Part shown: positions 37,685 to 46,235 of the stretch, in pieces
Position numbering within the stretch: position 1 is the first letter of the stretch
Layout: each line of letters begins with the position of its first letter
NCBI GenBank assembly: GCA_003142375.1
Contig: PLME01000004.1
Span: forward strand, 69,060-133,059
Length of the DNA: 64,000 nt
Direction of reading: 5' to 3'
From: Dehalococcoidia bacterium
GTDB lineage: Bacteria; Chloroflexota; Dehalococcoidia; GIF9; UBA5629
Position numbers and translations under genes: made by a program
The notes under the pieces: generated by a model
Databases searched by the model: none
What the model was told of the DNA's origin: nothing
What the model saw: the letters and a program-made list of their open reading frames with translations, nothing else

Positions 37685-37720
37685 ACTGCGAGGCGTCCGT
37701 GAGCGTGAACGCCTCGCAGT
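37685..37720. terminator. 12-bp perfect stem-loop in intergenic region
   Basis: ACTGCGAGGCGT-12 nt-ACGCCTCGCAGT. Confidence 0.65.
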
Positions 37721-37792
37721 ATGGGAGGACTTGAAACAAAGACCGCTTAAATCATTCAGAAAAGCGATCCCGCATCCTGCTACCAATGAAAT

Positions 37793-37857
37793 CTCGACTG
37801 ATTAGTCGGTCTAAACTTCATTAAATCGAGTTTAGCATCAAATTTTATCAGTGTCAA
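37793..37857 (-). promoter_or_regulatory. Promoter D + operator-like site (reads leftward, no clear gene)
   Basis: Minus strand: TTGACA(37857-52)-N17-TAAACT(37834-29); ACCGACTAATCAGTCGAG (37810-37793). Confidence 0.65.
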
Positions 37858-37969
37858 GGAACCGGTCGCAGATACAGGATTATGGTTTTTCAAGCTCTAG
37901 GCGGGAGATAGAAAGTCTGTAAGAAATGGGTCAATTCATTGGCTTTGCAGGATGGATGTTAGTAAATGA

Positions 37970-38011
37970 CTTGCCGGCATATGCGGACGATCGTCCGCAT
38001 ATGCCGGCAAG
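37970..38011. repeat. 42-bp perfect palindrome
   Basis: CTTGCCGGCATATGCGGACGA|TCGTCCGCATATGCCGGCAAG, 14 bp 3' of the acyl-CoA ligase stop. Confidence 0.9.
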
Positions 38012-38024
38012 CTGAACGTTTATT

Positions 38025-39683
38025 TTATTTCGATTTTTCTTCTTCCTGAAGGGCCCTGCGCAATACTTTGCCGACCATGGTCTTGGGCAGGTCCTTGCGG
38101 AACTCGTAGAACCTGGGCACCTTATAGCCGGTCAACTTCTCCCTGCAGAACTTCTGCAACTCATCAGCCGTTACCTCGCAGCCTTCCTTGACGACTATCC
38201 AGGCCTTAACCGCCTCACCCTGGCGCGGGTCGGGGATGCCGGCCACGCAGGCTTCAACAACCATAGGATGCATCATAATGACATCCTCCACGTCACGCGG
38301 CCATACCTGGAAACCTCCACACTTGATGAGGTCCTTCTTCCTTGACGTGATGAACATGTAGCCATCCTCATCCAGATGGGCTATATCGCCGGTATAGAGC
38401 CATCCGTCGCGCATGGCCTCGGCAGTTTCCTGCGGATTCTTCCAGAACCCCTGCATCAGTTGGGGGGCTTTTATACACAACTCGCCGTCTTCACCGATGG
38501 GAAGCTCCTTGGTGCCGGTCTCGAGGTCCATGATTTTATAAATATTATCCGAGAAGGGGCAGCCGACGGAGCCCTGCTTCCATGGGCCATGGGTGGGAGT
38601 ACAGCTTCCTGCAATGGCCGATTCGGTCATGCCGAAGCCCTCAACGACAATGCCTTTGGGATCGATCAATTTCTCGAACGCAGCCTTGGTATCGGTCATG
38701 AGAGGCGCTGCGCCTGAGGTTACACGGTTAACGCACCTCAGGTCATCCGGCTTGCGGTCGGGAGAATTGAGAATGGCGATGAGCATACTGGGAGTGGCCG
38801 AAATGCTTACAATCTTCTGATCCCTGATCGTCTCAATGACGTTTTTGATATCGCGCGGGTTGAAAACCAATACCTGGGGCATATGTGCCATGAAATATAC
38901 GCCGAATCCAACGAAGCAACCGAAGGCATGGAACATAGGCAGGTTGGCCAGCATTTTGTCTTTGTATTCTATTGTACGTGACTTCCACCATGCATAATGC
39001 TGCATACCAATCATGACCATATTGTGATGCCTGTGCATAACACCCTTGGGGGCGCCTGTGGTGCCTCCGCTGAAGAGAATGAGGCCGATGTCATCTTTTG
39101 TCACTTTGATCGACGGGCGGCTCTTGCCCTTGTTTTTCTCGATCAGGTCGCTCCACCATACGTCACCCTGCTCCAGTTTGACGGTCCCGGCTGCCTCGTT
39201 CTTGATGGGCGCTACCGCGTAGGTATCCAGATCGGTAACTATCATCTTGCGCAGCTTGGTTTGAGGCTGGAAGCCCTTGATCATCGCGTACCACAGTGAG
39301 GTTACTATGGCTACCTCGGCATCGACGACCTCTATGGCGTGCTGAAGCTCGAAGGGAGTGTAGAGCGGGTTTAGCGGTACCACTATTGCGCCGGCCTTCC
39401 AGATGGCAAAGTAGGCCACGAAGGACTGGGGGCAATTGAGGAAAAGCACAGCTACCCGGTCACCTTTTTTAACACCCTCAGCAATGAGCGCGTGCGCCAG
39501 GGCATTGCTGTGGTCTTCCAGCTCTTTGTAGGAAAGTTCCCTCTTCATGAAAATGGCCATGGGATGGTCCGGCCTCTCTTTGGTATAGTCCGCCAGAAGG
39601 TCCATCACGGTAATGTTTGGATAGGGCTCTAAGGTATGAGGTACATCGTGGTCGTAACTCTTGAACCAAGGATAGTCTTTCAT
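38025..39683 (-). CDS. Acyl-CoA synthetase (AMP-forming, fatty-acid/aryl-acid CoA ligase family)
   Basis: LILFSGGTTGAPKGVMHRH; VEGFGMTESAIAG; DGWLYTGDIAHLDEDGYMFITSRKKDLIKCGGFQVWP. Confidence 0.93.
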   Translation of the reverse strand: MKDYPWFKSYDHDVPHTLEPYPNITVMDLLADYTKERPDHPMAIFMKRELSYKELEDHSNALAHALIAEGVKKGDRVAVLFLNCPQSFVAYFAIWKAGAIVVPLNPLYTPFELQHAIEVVDAEVAIVTSLWYAMIKGFQPQTKLRKMIVTDLDTYAVAPIKNEAAGTVKLEQGDVWWSDLIEKNKGKSRPSIKVTKDDIGLILFSGGTTGAPKGVMHRHHNMVMIGMQHYAWWKSRTIEYKDKMLANLPMFHAFGCFVGFGVYFMAHMPQVLVFNPRDIKNVIETIRDQKIVSISATPSMLIAILNSPDRKPDDLRCVNRVTSGAAPLMTDTKAAFEKLIDPKGIVVEGFGMTESAIAGSCTPTHGPWKQGSVGCPFSDNIYKIMDLETGTKELPIGEDGELCIKAPQLMQGFWKNPQETAEAMRDGWLYTGDIAHLDEDGYMFITSRKKDLIKCGGFQVWPRDVEDVIMMHPMVVEACVAGIPDPRQGEAVKAWIVVKEGCEVTADELQKFCREKLTGYKVPRFYEFRKDLPKTMVGKVLRRALQEEEKSK

Positions 39684-39810
39684 AGATCCTCCCTTATTTA
39701 ATTTGTGAACGCTTAAAGCCGGATTGATTCAACTTCTGAACCATAACGTATATTGTATTCATATGTCGCAAAAAGATTTACGCCCTGGATAAAAAGCCAA
39801 CTCACCATCT

Positions 39811-39861
39811 CCCCGACCATGCGCGAGCCGTACTCTATCACTAATGGGAAATTACTGTCAA
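39811..39861 (-). promoter_or_regulatory. Promoter E (acyl-CoA ligase) with operator-like site
   Basis: Minus strand TTGACAGTAATTTCCCATTAGTGATAGAGTACGGCTCGCG; 34/40 identical to promoter C; CCCCGACCATGCGCGAG at 39811-39827. Confidence 0.7.
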
Positions 39862-39982
39862 GCTCCGCCTCACAATCAATTTAGATACAACTGTTGATGT
39901 TTTTGAGTATAATTTCTTTCGGGTTCGGCTTTTATGTATATTTAGGGTTAGTAAGGATGCGGAGAACAAGAGTGGGAGCATC

Positions 39983-41404
39983 ATGAGGATATTGCTTATA
40001 GCCATGCCCGACACCATAAGCGCGCTGGATGCCGTTATGCATATGCCCAATCTTGGGCTGTGCTCCATAGCAGGCAACCTGAATGGACGTGAAGTAAAGA
40101 TAGTCGACCTGGCATTTCACAATAAAAACATGGCCGGTTTCATCTGGCGTATTCTGCATGAGTTCCGCCCCGAAATCGTGGGACTGAGCGCCATGACCTT
40201 TCAATTCGACAGCGCACGCCGGGTTGCGCAAATCTGCCGTTCTGTTAATCCCGGGATAATAACCGTATTGGGGGGATATCATGCTTCTTTGATGTATGAG
40301 GAGATCGGGGCCGGGGCCGACTCAGGGCTCTTCGACTTTATTGTGAGGGGAGAGGGCGAAATAACCTTCCCCAAACTTGTGCATGAACTGGAGACCTGCC
40401 ACGGGGAGTTCGGACTTATACAGGGTCTTTCGTTTCGCAAAGACGGCAGGTTTCAACATAATCCTCCGGCGCCTCTCGTAGACCTAAATGCGCTCAATTT
40501 GCCTGATCATAATTGCCGCCTCCTGGACGGCGCCCGTTATTTAGGGCGGCGTTTCGATTGTGTCGAAACATCACGCGGCTGCACCATGGGCTGCAAGTTC
40601 TGTAGCATCGCCCATATGTACGGGCGTTCGATCCGATTTTTTACGTTGGAACGTATAATTGCAGAACTTAAGGGGCTTAAGCAGCAGGGCGTAGAGGGGG
40701 TCTTTTTTGTTGATGATAATATCACCCTGGACGTGCAGCGGCTGAAGAACTTATGTGATCTGATTGTAGACGAGAAACTCGATTCAATGTCATATGTCAT
40801 CCAGGCCAGCGTTAAAGGGATCGCATCGGACCCCGAATTGGCGGGTCGGCTGAAGAGCGCAGGCTTCAAGTGGGTATTTCTGGGCATTGAGAATGGCATA
40901 GCCAAGAACCTTGAATCTATGGGCAAGACCGGCGTATTAAATAATACACAGCGCGCCGTATCGCTGCTGCAGGAACAGGGCATCGGCGTTTTCGGCGGTT
41001 TCATCATAGGCAACCCGGATGACAGCCGTGAGGATATCCAGGCCACGTACCGGTTTGCGCTGGAGTTGGGTGTAGACCATCCCATTATGCAGTGCATGAC
41101 GCCTTACCCCAAAACGGAAATTCGTGAGCAACTTCTTTCCGAAGGTCTCATCACCAACCGTGAAGATTTCAGCCTCTACAACGGGTTTATCTGCAACATA
41201 TGCACCAGGCATATGAGCAGCCGGGAGCTTACGATGTCCATGTTCTGGGAGGGCTTACGTCTATACTTTCATCCACGCTACCTGGCTAAAAGCCGTTTCT
41301 GGCAGTACAGCCCTTTGCTCTGGCCTTCGCTGGTAGCCAATAATTTTCGCTATCTTATAGGTGCGGCCAGAGGCCGGATGTTCGCTTCGCGGCATAGCTG
41401 GTAA
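39983..41404 (+). CDS. B12-binding-domain radical SAM protein (BchE/YgiQ-like)
   Basis: N-terminal cobalamin-binding-like region; ETSRGCTMGCKFCSIAHMYG (CxxxCxxC); GVFFVDDNITLD. Confidence 0.88.
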   Translation: MRILLIAMPDTISALDAVMHMPNLGLCSIAGNLNGREVKIVDLAFHNKNMAGFIWRILHEFRPEIVGLSAMTFQFDSARRVAQICRSVNPGIITVLGGYHASLMYEEIGAGADSGLFDFIVRGEGEITFPKLVHELETCHGEFGLIQGLSFRKDGRFQHNPPAPLVDLNALNLPDHNCRLLDGARYLGRRFDCVETSRGCTMGCKFCSIAHMYGRSIRFFTLERIIAELKGLKQQGVEGVFFVDDNITLDVQRLKNLCDLIVDEKLDSMSYVIQASVKGIASDPELAGRLKSAGFKWVFLGIENGIAKNLESMGKTGVLNNTQRAVSLLQEQGIGVFGGFIIGNPDDSREDIQATYRFALELGVDHPIMQCMTPYPKTEIREQLLSEGLITNREDFSLYNGFICNICTRHMSSRELTMSMFWEGLRLYFHPRYLAKSRFWQYSPLLWPSLVANNFRYLIGAARGRMFASRHSW

Positions 41405-41494
41405 TATAAACCCGTTTTCTTTGCGCGGTATACGTTCAGCGGGATATACTAATAAAGCGCTTCTATTTATCAGGGTTGCAAGGGGGTATTTTCA

Positions 41495-42061
41495 ATGAAG
41501 AAAATGGTCCGCTGCAAGGCATGTGGTTTCATTATGGAAGAGGCCAGACTGGGAGATGTTTGCCCGGCCTGCGGTGCGCCTCGAATTTCTTTTGAACCAT
41601 ATACCGATACAATGGGTGAAAACCGGCGCAGGCTTCTCAACTTCGACCTGCATCCGATAGCAGTGCATTTCCCGGTGGCCTTCACAGTGGCTGTCCTCGT
41701 GTTCCTTTTAGCCTCATTCTTATTTTCCGGCCAGCTTGCGGACCTTCTCATCTGCACCACCAAAATGATGAGCTTATTTTTACCCCTCGTAGTGCTGCTG
41801 GCCTTTTTAGTGGGCTTTCTGGACGGTAAGACCCGCTTCCGCAAAATCGGCAATTCTCATATACTCAAGACCAAGATAAGGCTGGGGATCATCCTGTTCG
41901 TACTGACGGTATGCCTTGCCGTAGTGGTCTGGTTGAAAGCCTTCATCGATCCTCTGTTTACGATCATCTCGATCATAATCGACGCGGGGGCTCTGGCCTG
42001 TATTTTGGTATTATCTCTGTTAGGCACCAGCATATCCAATGCTGCTTTCCCGGGTAAATAG
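41495..42061 (+). CDS. Rubredoxin-like metal-binding domain fused to multi-pass membrane (DUF2231-like) region
   Basis: VRCKACGFIMEEARLGDVCPACGAP then LDLHPIAVHFPVAF-type membrane region (FDLHPIAVHFPVAFTVAVLVF). Confidence 0.7.
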   Translation: MKKMVRCKACGFIMEEARLGDVCPACGAPRISFEPYTDTMGENRRRLLNFDLHPIAVHFPVAFTVAVLVFLLASFLFSGQLADLLICTTKMMSLFLPLVVLLAFLVGFLDGKTRFRKIGNSHILKTKIRLGIILFVLTVCLAVVVWLKAFIDPLFTIISIIIDAGALACILVLSLLGTSISNAAFPGK

Positions 42062-42064
42062 GCA

Positions 42065-42217
42065 ATGGAAGCTGCCGCACTTGATTTAGCCCGTGCCCAA
42101 TTCGCCGTCACCACGATCTTTCACATGATATGGCCCCTGCTGAGCATAGGGCTCAGCCTGATGATGGTGGTGATGGAGGTCTTATGGCTCAAGGAAGAAA
42201 AGCAGTTTGGATACTAG
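42065..42217 (+). pseudogene. cydA: Truncated cytochrome bd oxidase subunit I (N-terminal 50 aa only)
   Basis: MEAAALDLARAQFAVTTIFHMIWPLLSIGLSLMMVVMEVLWLKEEKQFGY*; matches CydA N-terminus, stops before the rest of the fold. Confidence 0.75.
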
Positions 42218-42237
42218 GTTCCCGGTCTATTGGCCGG

Positions 42238-43158
42238 CTACTGTGCCGGCGCCATGGTGGTGCCGGCAACGCGTATCATCCAGTTCACCTTGCTTCTATC
42301 TGTATACCAAACGGAGTTGGGGTAGAAGTGTTCCATGGATATGATCGTAAGGTAGGGAGGTTTGCCCTGAGCTAGGTCTGAATGTTCGTTTTCGATACTA
42401 TCGTCCACGCCTATCTGAATTCCATGGTGCATGCTCATGCTGGTATATAAATATATGAAGAATTTTCCCGTCAGGTCTGTGGGGGGAACCTCGAAGTCCA
42501 CCCATTCAGGGGGACGGTAGGGGAAGGCCCCCTCCACCGGGAATTTGGCGTCGTTATATGCAATGTTGTAGAGCACAGACTTCATATCGCTGCCGAGTAT
42601 AGACAGCTCGAAGTTCTTGCCTTCCCAGGCGGTGCCGTAAAGCCCGCCGCAGATGCGTATCTTATCGATGGTGAAGCTCTTGTTAGGTGCAGTGAAGTCG
42701 ATGAGGAAACCCCCATTGTTTCCTGCCCACAGGGCATCTCTGGAAGTGCCGTCATCGTATTTAAGCTCCACCTCTTTTTGCGCCATGCCTGTGACGATAA
42801 GAGAGGCGCTTGAATCCCCCAGTTTCACCGAATATTTACCCGGATCATTCAATGTAAAAGCAAAGGTCACCGTCTTGGTGGAGCCAGGTTGTATGGTGAC
42901 GAGTTTGCCCTGTATCTGCTTGCCGTTTACCGTCAGCGGAGTGGAAAAGTTGCCCGGCATACTGCCTGTATTGGTAACCTGGGCGGTAACTGTGACTTCT
43001 TCACCCGTAAGTACCTGGGAGGGCATCATCGATATGGATGCCACCTCAAAGTTGGCCGGCGTTTCCACATGCTGCGGCGTGCAGGCCGTTAACCATAGGA
43101 CTGTAATGGCAGCAACGATCACGGGTGAACAGATTTTTACTGTATAACGCATGGTCAA
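42238..43158 (-). CDS. CARDB-like lipoprotein
   Basis: Lipobox VLWLTACTP; 'VLTGEEVTVTAQVTNTGSMPGNFSTPLTVNGKQ...' CARDB-like module. Confidence 0.6.
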   Translation of the reverse strand: MTMRYTVKICSPVIVAAITVLWLTACTPQHVETPANFEVASISMMPSQVLTGEEVTVTAQVTNTGSMPGNFSTPLTVNGKQIQGKLVTIQPGSTKTVTFAFTLNDPGKYSVKLGDSSASLIVTGMAQKEVELKYDDGTSRDALWAGNNGGFLIDFTAPNKSFTIDKIRICGGLYGTAWEGKNFELSILGSDMKSVLYNIAYNDAKFPVEGAFPYRPPEWVDFEVPPTDLTGKFFIYLYTSMSMHHGIQIGVDDSIENEHSDLAQGKPPYLTIISMEHFYPNSVWYTDRSKVNWMIRVAGTTMAPAQ

Positions 43159-43218
43159 AAGATACCAGTAAAGAGACCAGGCCTCTGAATACGGCTATAT
43201 TATAACACCAGCAGGTCG

Positions 43219-44187
43219 CTAGCCCCCGAAAATCCTCCGGGGATTTTCCACCACCATGAGGCCGATTTGCTCATCGGTGATCCCCGCCTGTTTAAGCTGG
43301 GGGATGATATTTTGGAATAAATGGGTATACGACCAGTCTGCGATCATCTGGACCACAAAATCGGGCAGATTGTAGGGGCGCCCCAGCCATTTGGCTGAGA
43401 AATCGTGAGATAGCACAACACGGTCGGCAAAACCCAGTCCCAGCAGTCCCAATAAAGTAGCCTTACGAAGATTATCGGGAAAAAGGAAATTTATGCCCCA
43501 GCGGTCAAAGCCTATGGAAACGCCCTTATCTAAAACCGCCATCTGATACTGGAGATTGGCATTGCCACACATGTGCCCGATAACAATCTTCCCGGGGTCC
43601 ACTCCCTCGCCCGTAAGCAGCGCCGCCTGCTCAGGTCCCATCGTTCCCTGCTGTGTATGGGTTATGATGGGCACCCCAGTCTCTTTCTGCGCCCTGGCTG
43701 CAGCTTTCAATACCCTATCCTCGTAGGGCGAAATATGGCCGTTGCCGGTGGCAACCTTGATGACGCCGGCTTTAACCCCGGATTTTCCGATGCCGAAGGT
43801 GATCTCCTGCACAAAGGTCTCGTATAACTCAGTAAGCGTGTCGTGAACTTGGGAACGGAACTTGATATAAGCGGGCATGCCCTCCTCTTCCATATACATT
43901 CCCGTCGAACAAATGATATTAAGCCCGGTTCTCTCCGAAACAAGCTTAATAAGGTCAACATTCCGATTGAGATCGTTAGGGGTGGCATCAACTATAGTTT
44001 TTATCCCGTATTGTTTGACCATGCCCAGTGAATCCGCCACGATTTTGGCCAGGTCGTTCAATTCGATGTGCTCGCATAAGGCGTCCTTGTCCCATCCTGC
44101 ATAGGCCAGGACCATATGCTCATGCATGAGTGTGGGGCCCATTTGATCGGCTGATATGCTTCCCAGTACGGTGTTGATCTTTGACAT
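43219..44187 (-). CDS. Phosphotriesterase-family metallohydrolase
   Basis: MSKINTVLGSISADQMGPTLMHEHMVLAY...GVIKVATGNGHISPYEDRVLKAAARAQKETGVPIITHTQQG...KIVIGHMCGN; RBS before ATG 44187. Confidence 0.85.
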   Translation of the reverse strand: MSKINTVLGSISADQMGPTLMHEHMVLAYAGWDKDALCEHIELNDLAKIVADSLGMVKQYGIKTIVDATPNDLNRNVDLIKLVSERTGLNIICSTGMYMEEEGMPAYIKFRSQVHDTLTELYETFVQEITFGIGKSGVKAGVIKVATGNGHISPYEDRVLKAAARAQKETGVPIITHTQQGTMGPEQAALLTGEGVDPGKIVIGHMCGNANLQYQMAVLDKGVSIGFDRWGINFLFPDNLRKATLLGLLGLGFADRVVLSHDFSAKWLGRPYNLPDFVVQMIADWSYTHLFQNIIPQLKQAGITDEQIGLMVVENPRRIFGG

Positions 44188-44273
44188 GGCGAACCTCCCT
44201 CTTTTCAACCTGATTGCCGTTGACTGTTACGGCACTATATCACCCGAAAAACCGAAAGTCAACGACTTTAAGG

Positions 44274-44783
44274 TTATATATACCCAGCCTTCTTATACTC
44301 TTGAGCTATATCCACGTAAGCATCGGAGCCAAGCCGTATGACGGCCAGCATTTCATCGCTTAACTGCTCCTTTATACGGGCGGGCGATCCGATGGCCAGC
44401 GATCTATCAGGTATCTTCATGTCCGGCGGAACCAGCGCCCCGGCCGCCACCAGGCAGGACCGTCCCACATCGACATGTTGAAGCAGCACTGCGCTGATGC
44501 CTATCAAGCTGTCGTCACCGATACTGCGGCAGTGAATGGTCGCAGCATGGCCGATGATGACGTTGTCGCCGATAGTGATTTCGTCCGGCGTATGGATAAC
44601 GCAGTTGTCCTCTACGCTGGTATTCTTGCCGATCTTTATGCGGCCGAAATCTCCCCTGACAACGGCTCCCGGCCAGATGCTGGAGTTTTCACCGATCTCC
44701 ACGTCTCCCACAACATAGGCCGCCTCGCTGATAAAGGCTGTCGGGTGAACCTGCGGTGTTTTCCCCTTGTAACTTCTTATCAT
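44274..44783 (-). CDS. Gamma-carbonic anhydrase-like hexapeptide protein
   Basis: VHPTAFISEAAYVVGDVEIGENSSIWPGAVVRGDFGRIKIGKNTSVEDNCVIHT...IGHAATIHCRSIGDDSLIGISAVLL. Confidence 0.9.
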   Translation of the reverse strand: MIRSYKGKTPQVHPTAFISEAAYVVGDVEIGENSSIWPGAVVRGDFGRIKIGKNTSVEDNCVIHTPDEITIGDNVIIGHAATIHCRSIGDDSLIGISAVLLQHVDVGRSCLVAAGALVPPDMKIPDRSLAIGSPARIKEQLSDEMLAVIRLGSDAYVDIAQEYKKAGYI

Positions 44784-44896
44784 CGTAATACCTCGCTCGA
44801 TTAATCTGCTTCAATATGTATTATAGCTGATGTCACTGCAGCGACCATGCGCTGTCCGCATTGACACCCGGATGGCCAGCACATACAATCTTCATC

Positions 44897-45493
44897 GTGA
44901 AAATCCTGGTCGTCCTCGCCCATCCCAATCAAGGGAGCTTCAACCACGCCATTGCGGAGAGGGCCGTTAAAACTCTCAATAAAAATGAGCATGAAGTCAT
45001 TTTTCATGACCTGTATGCAGAAGGTTTCAATCCTGATCTGCCTTACGATGAAATTCTGGAAAACGAAAAAATTCCTGGGGAGATCAAGAACTATTGCTCG
45101 AAACTGGCTGAAGCCGACGGCATCATCATCGTGCATCCCAACTGGTGGGGCCAGCCTCCGGCCATACTGAAGGGATATGTCGACCGCATATTCCGCACGA
45201 ACGTGGCCTACAAGTTTGAAGAGGGCGATAGCGGAGAGGGTATACCTATTGGTCTGCTTAAGGCAAGGGCGGCCCTGGTCTTTAATACATCCAATACAGC
45301 CTGCAACAGAGAGATGGAAGCCTTTGGCGACCCGCTGGAAACGCTCTGGAGAAATTGTATCTTTGATCTGTGCGGGGTGAAGACGTTTTACCGCAGCGCA
45401 TTCGGCGTTATAGTCACCAGTACCGCCGAGCAGCGCCGGGCCTGGCTGGATGAAGTTCAAGATACCGTAAACAGGTATTTCCCATCCAGTTAA
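44897..45493 (+). CDS. NAD(P)H dehydrogenase (quinone)/flavodoxin-like oxidoreductase
   Basis: VKILVVLAHPNQGSFNHAIAERAV...IIIVHPNWWGQPPAILKGYVDRIFR; GTG start. Confidence 0.85.
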   Translation: MKILVVLAHPNQGSFNHAIAERAVKTLNKNEHEVIFHDLYAEGFNPDLPYDEILENEKIPGEIKNYCSKLAEADGIIIVHPNWWGQPPAILKGYVDRIFRTNVAYKFEEGDSGEGIPIGLLKARAALVFNTSNTACNREMEAFGDPLETLWRNCIFDLCGVKTFYRSAFGVIVTSTAEQRRAWLDEVQDTVNRYFPSS

Positions 45494-45578
45494 AGCCGAA
45501 GAAATTACAGATACGTCCGGCTAACCTTTTCCACCTTTTCCCAGAAGGCATTATACTTTAAGACGAAGGGAGGTTACG

Positions 45579-46202
45579 ATGAAGAAAAATCCTGTGGTAT
45601 ATAAAACCATGAGAGAGATAGTCGAGCTGTCACATACGGCCCTGGTGCTGTGGGATGTGCAGGACGCTCTGGTCAACGTGATTTTTAACAGGCAGGAATT
45701 TCTGCTAAATTTGAAAAGCCTCGTTGATGCCGCCAGAAAACACGGAATCCCGGTGATTTATACTAAGATCACGCCTTTGCCTTTTGACTGGGAGTCATCT
45801 TTCAGACTGTACATGCAGATGAAAAGATCTGGTGTGGACTCTCTGGATAAGCTGCGGCCTTTTCTGCAGCCGGGCAGCCCCGAATCTGAGATAAACAGCG
45901 AGGTAAAGCCGATGGACGGCGATATCGTGCTGGATAAGCATACGGCAAGCATATTTATCGGCACTCATTTTGAAAACCTGATGAGAAATGCGGGAATAAC
46001 CACAATTCTATTTACCGGCATATCCACTGAGTTCGGCATAAGCTCGTCCGCCAGGGATGCCGCCAACCGGGGTTTTTACCCGGTGGTTGTGGAAGACTGC
46101 GTCTCGTCATATAACAGAGATCTGCACGAGGCTGCCCTCAAAACGCTGACTGTTATGAGTATCGTCGTTCCGTCGGCTGAAATAATCAGAGAATGGGAAT
46201 AG
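45579..46202 (+). CDS. Isochorismatase-family cysteine hydrolase
   Basis: ALVLWDVQDALVN...LDKHTASIFIGTHFENLMRNAGITTILFTGISTEFGISSSARDAANRGFYPVVVEDCVSS. Confidence 0.85.
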   Translation: MKKNPVVYKTMREIVELSHTALVLWDVQDALVNVIFNRQEFLLNLKSLVDAARKHGIPVIYTKITPLPFDWESSFRLYMQMKRSGVDSLDKLRPFLQPGSPESEINSEVKPMDGDIVLDKHTASIFIGTHFENLMRNAGITTILFTGISTEFGISSSARDAANRGFYPVVVEDCVSSYNRDLHEAALKTLTVMSIVVPSAEIIREWE

Positions 46203-46235
46203 AAATTGTAGATGCTGTCGGCTGATGGGGAGAAG

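Noticed and set aside
37556-37786. 76-aa minus-strand ORF downstream of promoter D
   Set aside because: TTG start without a good RBS, Arg/Ser-rich composition arising from hairpin sequence; treated as non-coding.
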